Below are positions 8,283 through 17,181 of a stretch of DNA of 36,614 bases, one piece after another (position 1 is the first letter of the stretch; each line of letters opens with the position of its first letter). The stretch covers positions 1-36,614 of the forward strand of contig CAMDOP010000003.1 of the NCBI GenBank assembly GCA_945903675.1, in the 5' to 3' direction. The notes beneath the pieces were generated by a model. That model was given only the letters and a program-made list of their open reading frames with translations. It was not told where the DNA came from and did not search any database. The position numbers and the translations under genes are program-made. The DNA is from Crenothrix polyspora (GTDB taxonomy: Bacteria; Pseudomonadota; Gammaproteobacteria; Methylococcales; Methylomonadaceae).

Positions 8283-9443
8283 ATGCCACAACAAACAAAA
8301 ACACCCTTCTTATGCAGCCTGCTAATAACGGCTCTATTAAGTGCTTGCTCGGACCCAATCGATAAGACTAAAGAAATCTCCAAGATCGCAGCCATACCGG
8401 GCAAAGTGTTTTTGGCCGAGGACTCACCCAAAAAAGCCTACATCAAAACAGCAACACTAGCGCTAAGCCAACACCCATTGCTAGAGCCATTGGTTGGCAA
8501 AATTAGCTATGACGAAAAACTGACTTCACGTATCAGTTCGCCCGTTGCTGGCCGCGTAATTGCCACACCGATAACCTTAGGTACGCCGGTACAAACAGGT
8601 GCTACTTTATTAGAACTCGATAGTCCAGATGTGGCCTCTGCCGAAGCTGACTATGGCGCTGCTGAAGCCGATTACACGCTGGCCCAAAAAGCCTGGGATC
8701 GCCAGCAAGAGCTTTATGCTGGCAAAGCTATTTCTCAAAAGGAGTTAGAGCAGGCACAAGATGCTCTAAATGGCGCTCGCAGCGCACTGCAACGTGCTCA
8801 GCAACGTTTAAAAAATCTACATATCAACGCAGGTCAAAGTGATGGTCACTTTAGCTTGCGCTCGCCCGTCTCTGGCATAGTGGTTGAACGCAACGTTAAC
8901 CCAGGCATGGAAGTACGTCCTGATCTTGATAAGCCATTATATGTAGTATCCGATTTAAAAAAACTAACCCTACTCATGGAGGTTTTTGAAGTTAACCTCA
9001 GCAAAATAAAATTAGGGCAAAAACTCTCGGTTTCAGTTCCAGCCTTTCCCGGAGTCGTCTTTCCCGCCAGCGTACAATATATTGCTCAAATACTCGATGA
9101 AAACACGCGTACAGTCCAAGTACGTTGCGAACTACCCAATACTGATGGCCGCTTATTACCCGGCATGTACGCTACGATTAATGTTAACAGCGACCCTGAA
9201 GACCAAGCTATCGTCCTTCCTTTAACGGCAGTATTTACTGAAGGCGATGCTGATTATGTATTTATTGCACTTGAAGATCATCACTACAAACAACGTCTAG
9301 TTAATATTGGTTTGCGGCTTAAAGATAAAGCCATCATTACCGGTGGATTACAAGCTAACGAACAAGTCGTGATTGAAGGCGCATTAACACTGCGTGCTGA
9401 AGAAGCCGTCGAAATCGACAGTAATAGCAATAAAGCAAACTGA
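8283..9443 (+). CDS. RND efflux membrane-fusion (adaptor) lipoprotein, CzcB-like
   Basis: Periplasmic adaptor linking the inner-membrane pump to the outer-membrane channel. The N-terminus is a lipoprotein signal with lipobox LSAC, so Cys22 should be lipidated. Then come the barrel-sandwich halves (SPVAGRVIATPITLGTPVQTGATLLELDSPDVASA and, after the hairpin, LRSPVSGIVVERNVNPGMEV), separated by an alpha-helical hairpin rich in Ala/Gln/Glu (about residues 115-180), then beta-barrel and membrane-proximal segments (LPGMYATINV). The stop codon lies 10 bp before the pump start. Length of 386 is typical for CzcB/CusB-type adaptors. No His- or Met-rich metal-binding extension is seen. Confidence 0.9.
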   Translation: MPQQTKTPFLCSLLITALLSACSDPIDKTKEISKIAAIPGKVFLAEDSPKKAYIKTATLALSQHPLLEPLVGKISYDEKLTSRISSPVAGRVIATPITLGTPVQTGATLLELDSPDVASAEADYGAAEADYTLAQKAWDRQQELYAGKAISQKELEQAQDALNGARSALQRAQQRLKNLHINAGQSDGHFSLRSPVSGIVVERNVNPGMEVRPDLDKPLYVVSDLKKLTLLMEVFEVNLSKIKLGQKLSVSVPAFPGVVFPASVQYIAQILDENTRTVQVRCELPNTDGRLLPGMYATINVNSDPEDQAIVLPLTAVFTEGDADYVFIALEDHHYKQRLVNIGLRLKDKAIITGGLQANEQVVIEGALTLRAEEAVEIDSNSNKAN

Positions 9444-9453
9444 GCATACCAAA

Positions 9454-12400
9454 ATGATTGAACGTATTATTGCATTTTGTCTACAGCAACGACTGATGGT
9501 AATTGGTGCCACCCTGACCATTGCTATTTCTGGGATCATCGCTTTTGAAAACCTACCTGTACAAGCCTTTCCTGACGTACAAAACGTCTTCGTACAAGTG
9601 GTCACTCAATACCCCGGACAAGCACCAGAAGAAGTAGAAAAGCTGATTTCATTGCCTATTGAGCGGGTCATGAATGGTGTGCCACATTTAATGAATATGC
9701 GCTCGGTATCTATCTTTGGACTCTCCGTCGTCACCCTAACCTTCGACGATAGCGCAGAAGATTATTTTTCACGGCAACAAGTGTTAGAACGCTTACATAA
9801 CGCTGATATTCCCTCTGATACCAAGCCACAACTTGGCCCATTATCTACCGGTGTCGGTGAAATATTACGCTATGTAATCGATGCTAAAAATTTGTCTTTA
9901 GTTGAACAGCGAGCACTTCAAGACTGGGTCATTGAACCTAAGATACGTACCATGCAAGGGGTTGCCGACGTAGTTTCCTACGGTGGTGGCGTTAAAGAAT
10001 ATAAAGTTGCTGCCAAACCCGATCGACTCAGAAATTTCAATATTAGTCTCCAACAAGTATTTGATGCGATAGCGGCTAATAATAACAATACAGGAGGGGG
10101 CTATATAGAACATGGCGATGAAGCCTTAGTTGTCAGAGGTATAGGTTTATTAAAGTCTGCCGATGAAATCGGCGAAATTGTTGTCAATACTAACGATGGC
10201 GTGCCCATACGTATTAAAGATGTCGCTGATATTAGCGTTGGCCCGCAACCGCGCACCGGCATGGTAGGCATGAACCAGCGCGATGATGTCGTTGAAGGCA
10301 TCGTATTATTAATCAAAGGCCGTGATGCGGTTGAGGTACTTAATGGCGTCAAACAAAAAATCGCAGAGCTGAACGACTTTGGTCTACCGCCCGGCGTACA
10401 AATTAGACCTATTTATGACCGCACAGAATTAGTCGGTCATACCATACATACCGTTGAACACAATATGCTGGAAGGCGCCGTGCTGATTTTGATCATCTTA
10501 ATGGTCTTTCTAAGGCGCTTTGTAGCAGCACTTTTAGTCACCTTGATTATTCCTTTGTCTTTATTATTCGCCTTTATTCTGGTCGATCTAGGCGGAATCT
10601 CTGCCAACTTGATTTCACTGGGCGCGATTGACTTTGGTATTATCGTCGATAGTGCAGTGGTCTTAGTTGAAGCCGTTATGGTACAGGTTACCTTAGATTT
10701 ACAACGTAATGTTGACATGCGCACTATGCGGCAAACGCTGCTTATTACAGCAACAGAAATGGGTAGACCTATCCTATTTTCAAAAGCCATTATCATCACT
10801 GCTTTTTTACCTATCTTTACTTTTCAACGCGTAGAAGCCAAAATTTTCTCACCCATGGCTTTTACCCTGAGCTTTGCACTGGTCGCTTCAATGCTATTCA
10901 GTCTAACTTTTGTGCCAGCGATGCTAACTTATTTATTGGGACCAAAATTAGCCGAAACACACAACCCCCTAGTTCAGGGCATGGAGCACCATTACCGACG
11001 TCTACTGGAATGGGTACTTAAACATGCACGCGCGGTTTTTATAACGGCCGTCATCGCATTACTATTAAGTTTTATGTCGGTAAAATTAATAGGCACCGAA
11101 TTTATGCCTAAGTTAGACGAAGGTAATATTTGGCTGACCATCACTTTACCTACACCCGTTTCACTCACGACAGCTAAGGAACTAGAGCGTGAAGTGCGAG
11201 AAAAGTTAGAAAAATTTTCTGAAGCTAAAATGGTCTTAACCCAACTAGGTAGACCTGAAGATGGCACAGATCCCAAAGGCTTTAATAATTTAGAAGTTTT
11301 AATCGATCTAAATTCCAAAGACACTTGGCGTTATAAGAAAAAAGATCAGCTAGTACAAGCGATGGATAAAGAACTCGCTATTTTTCCAGGCATACTCACT
11401 AACTTCTCACAGGTTATACAAGATAACGTTGAGGAAGCCATTTCGGGCGTTAAAGGTGAAATTGCTATTAAAATATTCGGCAGTGACTTAAAAACACTAC
11501 AAGACAAAGCCGATCAGGTAACTCGAATTCTTGCCTCGATACAGGGCGCTACTGATGTGGCCGCCGAACAGCAAGCTGGATTAGCACAGGTCATGGTTGA
11601 TATTGACCGTGCCAAAGTATCGCGTTACGGTATTAATGTTGCTGATGTTGAAGCTGTCATGGAAATGGGTATGGGCGGCAAAGCCGCTTCGCAGTTCTTA
11701 GAAGGTGAGCGTCGTTTTGATATCACGCTACGTTATGACGAAGACGCACGTAACTCGGTATCAGGCTTAGAAAACTTAACAGTACTGTCTCCAGGTGGTC
11801 AGCGCATTCCATTATCGGAACTGGCGACTATTAAAATTAATCAAGGCGCTTCCAGAATCAGCCGCGAAGATAATATGCGTCGCATTGCTATCAAATGTAA
11901 TTTGATAGATAGAGACCAAGGCAGCTTCGTCGCTGAGGCACAACAAAAAGTAGCCGCTCAAGTCGATATGCCACCGGGCTATCATATCGTTTGGAGTGGT
12001 CAATTTGAAAACCAACAACGCGCCATGAAGCGCTTAGCCGTTATTGTCGCTATCAGCTTAGGCCTCATATTTGTGTTGTTGTTCTGGGCTTTCATGTCCA
12101 TTAAGAATGCATTGCTCATACTCATGAACGTGCCTTTCGCTATGATCGGTGGTATTCTCATTCTGCTTGCTACGGGGATTAATCTCAGTGTCTCCGCAGC
12201 CGTCGGTTTTATCGCGCTATTTGGTATCGCCGTACAAAATGGGGTTATTCTTGTCTCGCAATTAAACAAGCTTCGACGAGAAGGGCAATGCTTACATGAT
12301 GCCATCGTCAACGGCTCAGTCAGTCGTCTTAGACCCGTCGTCATGACCGCATTGATGGCAATGCTAGGTTTATTTCCTGCCGCACTCTCAACCAGCGTCG

Positions 12401-12522
12401 GATCAGAAACAGCAAAACCTTTTGCTGTTGTTATTATCGGTGGATTATTAACGGCAACCTTATTGACGTTAACCTTGTTGCCAGCACTTTATCGCTATTT
12501 TGCAGAACCTGACGAACCATAA
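9454..12522 (+). CDS. czcA: Heavy-metal efflux RND pump, CzcA type (divalent-cation signature)
   Basis: Inner-membrane proton/metal antiporter, expected as a trimer. I start at ATG 9454 (MIERIIAFCLQQR), just after the adaptor stop; a longer frame from 9394 overlaps the adaptor and has no ATG start. The 1022 residues show duplicated halves, twelve helices and two large periplasmic loops, with NVFVQVVTQYPGQAPEEVEKLIS and GQFENQQRAMKRL family blocks. Helix 4 reads AIDFGIIVDSAVVLVEA: D393, D399 and E406 keep the D-x5-D-x6-E spacing of the CzcA proton/cation relay, which argues for Zn/Co/Cd/Ni-type substrates rather than Cu/Ag. That substrate statement is inference. It is followed after 9 bp by a PII-like gene. 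Confidence 0.92.
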   Translation: MIERIIAFCLQQRLMVIGATLTIAISGIIAFENLPVQAFPDVQNVFVQVVTQYPGQAPEEVEKLISLPIERVMNGVPHLMNMRSVSIFGLSVVTLTFDDSAEDYFSRQQVLERLHNADIPSDTKPQLGPLSTGVGEILRYVIDAKNLSLVEQRALQDWVIEPKIRTMQGVADVVSYGGGVKEYKVAAKPDRLRNFNISLQQVFDAIAANNNNTGGGYIEHGDEALVVRGIGLLKSADEIGEIVVNTNDGVPIRIKDVADISVGPQPRTGMVGMNQRDDVVEGIVLLIKGRDAVEVLNGVKQKIAELNDFGLPPGVQIRPIYDRTELVGHTIHTVEHNMLEGAVLILIILMVFLRRFVAALLVTLIIPLSLLFAFILVDLGGISANLISLGAIDFGIIVDSAVVLVEAVMVQVTLDLQRNVDMRTMRQTLLITATEMGRPILFSKAIIITAFLPIFTFQRVEAKIFSPMAFTLSFALVASMLFSLTFVPAMLTYLLGPKLAETHNPLVQGMEHHYRRLLEWVLKHARAVFITAVIALLLSFMSVKLIGTEFMPKLDEGNIWLTITLPTPVSLTTAKELEREVREKLEKFSEAKMVLTQLGRPEDGTDPKGFNNLEVLIDLNSKDTWRYKKKDQLVQAMDKELAIFPGILTNFSQVIQDNVEEAISGVKGEIAIKIFGSDLKTLQDKADQVTRILASIQGATDVAAEQQAGLAQVMVDIDRAKVSRYGINVADVEAVMEMGMGGKAASQFLEGERRFDITLRYDEDARNSVSGLENLTVLSPGGQRIPLSELATIKINQGASRISREDNMRRIAIKCNLIDRDQGSFVAEAQQKVAAQVDMPPGYHIVWSGQFENQQRAMKRLAVIVAISLGLIFVLLFWAFMSIKNALLILMNVPFAMIGGILILLATGINLSVSAAVGFIALFGIAVQNGVILVSQLNKLRREGQCLHDAIVNGSVSRLRPVVMTALMAMLGLFPAALSTSVGSETAKPFAVVIIGGLLTATLLTLTLLPALYRYFAEPDEP

Positions 12523-12531
12523 AGGAACCTT

Positions 12532-12858
12532 ATGAAAGAAATCCGCGCCTTTATTCAGCCCCACAAGCTTAGCCACGTCACCATGGCCTTGTTGCAGATT
12601 CCGGACTTTCCCGGCATGAGCGTCATTGATTGCGATGGCTTTGGACGTGAACGTACTCAACATATCCAAGATTACAAACCCTTCTTGGCTAAAAAACGTC
12701 TAGAAATTTTCGCACCGGATGCTTTAGTGGAGATTATTTTCGAAACTATCATGAATGCAGCGCATAGCGGTAATCATGGTGATGGCAAAATTTATGTGAT
12801 TGATATGCTGGAAGGTGCTCGTATTAGTACCGGTGAACGTAGCCCAGATTTGGGCTGA
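12532..12858 (+). CDS. PII-family protein with shortened T-loop, linked to metal efflux (PII-NG-like)
   Basis: 108-residue relative of the GlnB/GlnK nitrogen sensors. Alignment by eye with E. coli GlnB: start MKEIRAFIQPHKL, GFGR before the T-loop, and GDGKIYVIDMLEGARISTGE at the end. The segment from GFGR to the strand after the T-loop is about 5 residues shorter and has no clear counterpart of uridylylated Tyr51; GlnB Q39 is Glu and R103 is Ser. So it should not behave as a normal nitrogen sensor. It sits 9 bp after the pump gene with its own AAGGAA ribosome site. The gene position and these changes fit the PII-NG group described beside CusABC/CzcABC pumps; a role in sensing or gating for the pump is inference. 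Confidence 0.85.
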   Translation: MKEIRAFIQPHKLSHVTMALLQIPDFPGMSVIDCDGFGRERTQHIQDYKPFLAKKRLEIFAPDALVEIIFETIMNAAHSGNHGDGKIYVIDMLEGARISTGERSPDLG

Positions 12859-12870
12859 TTCAATCAAGAT

Positions 12871-12901
12871 AAATTAGCCTCTATATTGTAGAGGCTAATT
12901 T
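12871..12901. terminator. Bidirectional hairpin terminator between the efflux operon and the J-domain gene
   Basis: AAATTAGCCTCTA and TAGAGGCTAATTT pair perfectly over 13 bp around a 5-nt loop. T-runs at the 3' edge in both directions suit intrinsic termination of both convergent genes. It overlaps the stop codon of the minus-strand gene by 2 bp. Confidence 0.7.
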
Positions 12902-14015
12902 AATAGTACGAATCTTCAACTCTTGGAATCTGATAGGTTTTTAGCCATGCTTTAAAGCTAGCAGGGTTTTGATAGGCCTTAAGTTCACGTTTGAAATCTG
13001 AAATATCTATTTCTAAATCTTTAATATCTCTGGCTAGCATAGACATCATTTGCTTAGGTGCTAAGCGCTGGAAAGACGGTATGTTTAAATTTATCTTAAA
13101 CATCTGTTCAATTTCATCAGTCTCTTGCTCTAATTCAGCCAATTGTTCTTTTAAGATCTTATTAAAATATTTAAGCCGACTGTCGGCAATCAAACTTAAC
13201 TCTGCTGGATTGATTTGCTCTATTTCTAACTGCAGAGCCAACAGCAACAATAAATCTTTTTTGCCGTAAGCTATATTAACGCGCTGCATCAACTCAGTTT
13301 TACGCTTTTGCTCTTCTGGATCTGGCTCGCGATCAGGGTGTAATACGGCAACTAACTTACGATAAACCTCTCGCACCGATTTACTGGCCAGCTCCTCTTC
13401 TTCTTGTAGGCGCGCTTCTTTTTCTAATTGTTTTTTAGTCTTTTTGCGAGCTATGCCCGCTCGATGTTGAGCCTCCGCCTCTTCTCGTTCCAGAATTTTT
13501 TCATGCAAATGCGCTTGAAACATTTCCGGTGAGCTCATATCAATATCGTCACCTAAATCCACATCAAACATATCTTTGGCAAGATTTTTCATCATATCAG
13601 CCATAAAAGACTCCCTGCCTTCATTAAGGCTATCGAAATCTTCCTCACTATATTTATTAAATAGCGGCTTTAATTCATCCATTTGATGATCCGCAATTAA
13701 GTGCTCTGATACTTCGCAGATCAGGTGTCTAATTTTTATTTTATCGGTTTTCTTAAACAAAGACAGATCATAATGCTGATCTAATAATTGCACCCACGCT
13801 AATTTATGCTGACTAAAAGTCTCTTGCAAAGGCTCATAACTTTCAACTATTTTTTGTTGGTACAAGGGTCTAGTGTCCTGCCATTCGACCAGACGCTGCT
13901 TTTGTAAATCAATTTTCTTAGTCAGCGTATTAAATAGCTTTTGCTGCGCCGATAAGGTTTTCTTTTCATCGGCTTTCGGGGTAATGCTGACGGTTTTGTT
14001 TTTAGATGGGCTCAT
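12900..14015 (-). CDS. J-domain-containing coiled-coil protein of unknown function
   Basis: 371 residues, no signal peptide or membrane segment, very rich in Lys/Glu/Gln. A J-domain core is visible at about 213-250: VREVYRKLVAVLHPDREPDPEEQKRKTELMQRVNIAY, with the HPD tripeptide at 226-228 needed to stimulate Hsp70 ATPase. The J-domain is internal, preceded by a charged coiled coil (about 175-210) and followed by another helical charged region (about 270-370). Partner should be DnaK, but no chaperone gene is nearby. No glycine-rich or zinc-finger DnaJ regions are present, so it is not DnaJ itself. It converges on the first efflux operon; a functional link to it is not supported. Confidence 0.72.
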   Translation of the reverse strand: MSPSKNKTVSITPKADEKKTLSAQQKLFNTLTKKIDLQKQRLVEWQDTRPLYQQKIVESYEPLQETFSQHKLAWVQLLDQHYDLSLFKKTDKIKIRHLICEVSEHLIADHQMDELKPLFNKYSEEDFDSLNEGRESFMADMMKNLAKDMFDVDLGDDIDMSSPEMFQAHLHEKILEREEAEAQHRAGIARKKTKKQLEKEARLQEEEELASKSVREVYRKLVAVLHPDREPDPEEQKRKTELMQRVNIAYGKKDLLLLLALQLEIEQINPAELSLIADSRLKYFNKILKEQLAELEQETDEIEQMFKINLNIPSFQRLAPKQMMSMLARDIKDLEIDISDFKRELKAYQNPASFKAWLKTYQIPRVEDSYY

Positions 14016-14119
14016 AGGGTCGTCGTTATCATGTTGCGGGTAATGATTGATATTTTAAACCAAGCTTTTAAAATCATATCACGTTTAAATTTTGATAATG
14101 GTGTCCCCCCCTACGATTG
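14016..14119. other. Intergenic upstream region of the J-domain gene
   Basis: AT-rich with a C-run near 14105-14111. Together with the repeat at 14120-14321 it fills the 311-bp gap between the J-domain gene and acr3. I see no gene or clear promoter. Confidence 0.4.
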
Positions 14120-14321
14120 CTACCAATTTAAGGCGGGACACTCACTCACTTAATTATTTACTTTTAGACAGGGTTCTCTTAAGCGCAGACAAAGGACGAA
14201 AGGCGAAGGGCAAAGGGTTAAGCTTAGTGCCTGTCACGCCTTAAGTTGCTAGCCTCCTAGACTTAGTCTTTCGCCCTGAGCCTTTTGTCTGCACTGAAAC
14301 TGTCCTGCTTTAAGTTGGTAG
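14120..14321 (+). repeat. Full-length copy (copy A) of the ~200-bp palindromic repeat
   Basis: Ends are imperfect inverted repeats: CTACCAATTTAAGGCGGGAC on the left, and the right end reverse-complemented reads CTACCAACTTAAAGCAGGAC. Interior blocks (GCAGACAAAGGACGAAAGGC near 14184-14205 and CCTTTTGTCTGC near 14281-14292) also pair, so the 202-bp unit can fold almost end to end. No coding frame of note. The right end is 5 bp from the acr3 stop codon. CGATT flanks the left end and occurs 2-3 bp beyond the right end, which is not a clean target duplication. The whole is typical of a MITE-like non-autonomous element. Confidence 0.8.
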
Positions 14322-14326
14322 CCCGA

Positions 14327-15379
14327 TTATACAAATAAATGCTTACGAAAGAAAAATGCCACATTAACCAGCGCTATCATCACCGGCACTTCTATCAAAG
14401 GCCCTATCACTGCCGCAAACGCAGCACCACTATTAATACCAAATACCGCGATGGCGACGGCGATAGCTAATTCAAAATTATTACTGGCGGCAGTAAAGGC
14501 TAGTGTAGTGCTCTTGCCATAATCAGCGCCCACCGTTTTACCCATAGCGAAACTAAGCAAAAACATCACGACAAAATAAATCAACATCGGTATGGCGATA
14601 CGAACGACGTCCATAGGCAATTGCACGATCAATTGCCCTTTTAAAGAAAACATCACTACGATGGTAAATAACAACGCGATCAGCGCTAGTGGACTAATCT
14701 TAGGAATGAAAACCTGCTGATACCAGTCTTTGCCTTTAGCGCGAATAAGCAAGAAACGCGTCAGGAATCCAGCCATAAAAGGGATGCCTAAATAGATAAA
14801 CACACTTTGGGCAATATCAACGATGCTGATAGCCACTATGTGACCTTCTAACCCTAACAGAGGTGGCAACACGGTAATAAACAGCCAAGCATAGACACTG
14901 TAAAACAAGACTTGGAACACACTGTTAAAAGCCACTAAGCCGGCAGCATATTCATTATCGCCCTGTGCTAGTTCGTTCCAAACGATCACCATCGCTATAC
15001 ATCTAGCCAGACCAATTAATATCAATCCAATCATGTATTCAGGATAATCACGCAGAAAAATAATCGCCAAGGCAAACATTAACACCGGACCGATTAGCCA
15101 GTTCTGCACTAAAGACACGCCTAAAATCTTACCATTACGAAATACTGCACCCAGCTCCTCGTAATGCACTTTCGCTAAAGGTGGAAACATCATTAACACT
15201 AAACCGATAGCAATCGGGATATTGGTCGTGCCCAAAGACACTTTAGTATTTAAGTCACTCACTTCAACAGGAAAAACATAACCGACACTGACACCCACAG
15301 CCATGGCGATAAATATCCATAGTGTTAGGTAACGATCGAGAAAAGATAAGTGTGCTTTTGAATAGCGTTCTATGCTCAT
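14327..15379 (-). CDS. acr3: Arsenite efflux permease, ACR3 family
   Basis: Inner-membrane arsenite/antimonite exporter of the BASS-related ACR3 family, about ten helices over 350 residues; often annotated arsB, though unrelated to the E. coli ArsB fold. Family marks: PLAKVHYEELG after helix 2, LARCIAMVIVWNELAQGD with the conserved functional Cys (C127), and GPLIEVPVMIALV with the conserved Glu (E330). A good AGGAG precedes the ATG. It is the last gene of arsR-arsC-arsD-arsA-acr3, starting 13 bp after arsA. With ArsA present, it may run as an ATP-driven pump rather than only by membrane potential; this is known for ArsAB and inferred here. Confidence 0.95.
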   Translation of the reverse strand: MSIERYSKAHLSFLDRYLTLWIFIAMAVGVSVGYVFPVEVSDLNTKVSLGTTNIPIAIGLVLMMFPPLAKVHYEELGAVFRNGKILGVSLVQNWLIGPVLMFALAIIFLRDYPEYMIGLILIGLARCIAMVIVWNELAQGDNEYAAGLVAFNSVFQVLFYSVYAWLFITVLPPLLGLEGHIVAISIVDIAQSVFIYLGIPFMAGFLTRFLLIRAKGKDWYQQVFIPKISPLALIALLFTIVVMFSLKGQLIVQLPMDVVRIAIPMLIYFVVMFLLSFAMGKTVGADYGKSTTLAFTAASNNFELAIAVAIAVFGINSGAAFAAVIGPLIEVPVMIALVNVAFFFRKHLFV

Positions 15380-15392
15380 AATTTTCTCCTAA

Positions 15393-17174
15393 TTAATGAC
15401 TATCTACAGTCAATTCTAGTAAGCGCTCTACACCTACAGGTTCTTCTTTAAGCAGCGGCACTACAGCATAACGATGCGCATGAATATTCGCCACACTTTC
15501 AATTTCATGTAGTTCATTATCGGCACGCTGCCGTAATAAAAGTGAATGTACCGTTGTTGCCGCAATGCTATTGTTGATCACCCAAGCCCAAGGCTCAATT
15601 CCTGCCCTACGTAAATCCGCTTGCAGGTGTGCAGCTTCAAGCACCGGCGTCGTTTCTGCTAGGGTTACCAGCAACACCTTAGTTTGCTTAGCATCTTGTA
15701 GTTGCATCATCGGCGTCAGATATTGAACGTCAGAACCCGCCATTTGCCTACTCATTTCACGGTGATAAGCACCGGTAGCATCAAGCAACAGCAAAGTATG
15801 ACCTGTAGGTGCAGTGTCCATAACGACAAATTTTTTGCCTGCTTCACGGATAACCCGTGAGAAAGCTTGAAACACCGCAATTTCTTCGGTGCACGGCGAG
15901 CGCAAGTCTTCTTCCAGCAGGGCTAGCCCCTTGGCATCGAGATTCGCGGCTTTTGTTTCTAATACTTGTAGCCGATAGCGCTCAGTTTCCACGCGGGGAT
16001 CAATGCGGCTCACCATCAAATGTTCTAAGGCCCCATTCAGTGTTTCGCTCAAATGAGCAGCAGGGTCTGACGTTGTCAGATGTACCGGCAACCCCCGTTG
16101 AGCAAGTTCCACCGCAATAGCCGCCGCCAATGTCGTTTTACCCACACCGCCTTTACCCATCAGCATAACCAACCCATGACCGTCAATTGCAATCGCATCA
16201 ACTAGCTTTGAAAGGCTGGGAGCATCAATGGTCTTGGTAACCACCTTGTCATGACCTATTATGGGTATTGCAATAAGCAGTAAGTGCCTAAGGGCTTCCA
16301 GTCCAACCAGATTAAACGGTTTAAGCTCGATAAAATCACAAGGTAAGGCTTTAAGTACTTCAGGTATTGTTTTCAGTGCCTGTTGTTCGCGTTGACAAAT
16401 AGCTGCGGCGAGCGAATCTTCTGCTGCTTCAGCAGCAGGTAATATACCGTTAACCACCAGATATTGTTGAGATAAGCCAATGGCCGCCAGCTCCTCATGG
16501 GTACGTGCAACTTCTCGCAAAGTCGCCAATTGAGCACGAGCCACCAAAATCAAACGACTACGCTGGGGATCGGCCAAGGCCTCTACTGCTGCTTTGTATT
16601 GACTACGTTGCTTTTCCAATCCCGCTAAAGGCCCAAGACAAGAGGCATCACCTTTACCTTCATCAAGGAAGCCACTCCAAGCACCTGGCAATTGCAATAG
16701 CCGGATAGTATGACCGGTCGGAGCGGTGTCAAAAATGATATGCTGATAGTCCGCAGTTAAAGCGGAATCGGTTAATAATGCCGTGAATTCGTCAAACGCA
16801 GCGATCTCTGTAGTACAAGCACCTGATAGCTGCTCTTCAATACCTTTTACTACCGCGTCTGGCAACACTCCACGCACAGGACCCACGATGCGATCACGAT
16901 AAGCTTGCGCTGCCGCTTGTGGATCGATTTCCAACGCGGCTAAACCCGGCACAGTAGGAATAGAGGTGATCTGATTACCAATGGTTATGCCAAATACCTG
17001 AGCCACATTCGATGCTGGATCAGTACTCACCAGTAGTACTTGAAACCCTTCCTCCGCTAACCTTATCGCTGTGGCACTAGCGATTGACGTCTTGCCTACG
17101 CCACCTTTACCGGTAAAAAACAAAAACCGTGGTGGTTGCTCAAGAAATTTGTAGTCACTCATCATATCGCTCAT
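15393..17174 (-). CDS. arsA: Arsenical pump-driving ATPase (two-domain)
   Basis: Soluble ATPase that energises the arsenite permease and accepts As(III) from ArsD. Both halves are present: P-loop GKGGVGKT at 22-29 (A1) and again near 339-346 (A2), each followed by a DTAPTGHT signal-transduction motif. The three metalloid-site Cys of the E. coli R773 protein have counterparts at C120 (GACTTE), C179 (DASCLG) and C428 (SPCTEE). I start at ATG 17174 (MSDMMSDYKFLEQ), 7 bp after the arsD stop; the frame extends 18 codons upstream inside arsD. The 593 residues match the family. Base composition is visibly richer in G+C than the AT-rich genes on either side of the operon. Confidence 0.95.
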   Translation of the reverse strand: MSDMMSDYKFLEQPPRFLFFTGKGGVGKTSIASATAIRLAEEGFQVLLVSTDPASNVAQVFGITIGNQITSIPTVPGLAALEIDPQAAAQAYRDRIVGPVRGVLPDAVVKGIEEQLSGACTTEIAAFDEFTALLTDSALTADYQHIIFDTAPTGHTIRLLQLPGAWSGFLDEGKGDASCLGPLAGLEKQRSQYKAAVEALADPQRSRLILVARAQLATLREVARTHEELAAIGLSQQYLVVNGILPAAEAAEDSLAAAICQREQQALKTIPEVLKALPCDFIELKPFNLVGLEALRHLLLIAIPIIGHDKVVTKTIDAPSLSKLVDAIAIDGHGLVMLMGKGGVGKTTLAAAIAVELAQRGLPVHLTTSDPAAHLSETLNGALEHLMVSRIDPRVETERYRLQVLETKAANLDAKGLALLEEDLRSPCTEEIAVFQAFSRVIREAGKKFVVMDTAPTGHTLLLLDATGAYHREMSRQMAGSDVQYLTPMMQLQDAKQTKVLLVTLAETTPVLEAAHLQADLRRAGIEPWAWVINNSIAATTVHSLLLRQRADNELHEIESVANIHAHRYAVVPLLKEEPVGVERLLELTVDSH

Positions 17175-17181
17175 CAATCGT

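Noticed and set aside
9394..9453. A 20-codon N-terminal extension of the first RND pump
   Set aside because: It overlaps the adaptor gene, starts from a non-ATG codon and precedes the family-typical MIERII start at 9454.
10437..10799. A 120-codon antisense ORF within the first RND pump
   Set aside because: It is the shadow of a conserved transmembrane coding region, has low-complexity Ser/Thr/Lys/Ile composition and no ribosome site. The antisense ORFs at 25614-26048 and 27222-27587 in the second pump were rejected likewise.
14120..14321. Reading the palindromic repeat as a simple intrinsic terminator or a CRISPR-like array
   Set aside because: It is far longer than a terminator, recurs at four loci with defined ends, and has no regular repeat-spacer structure.
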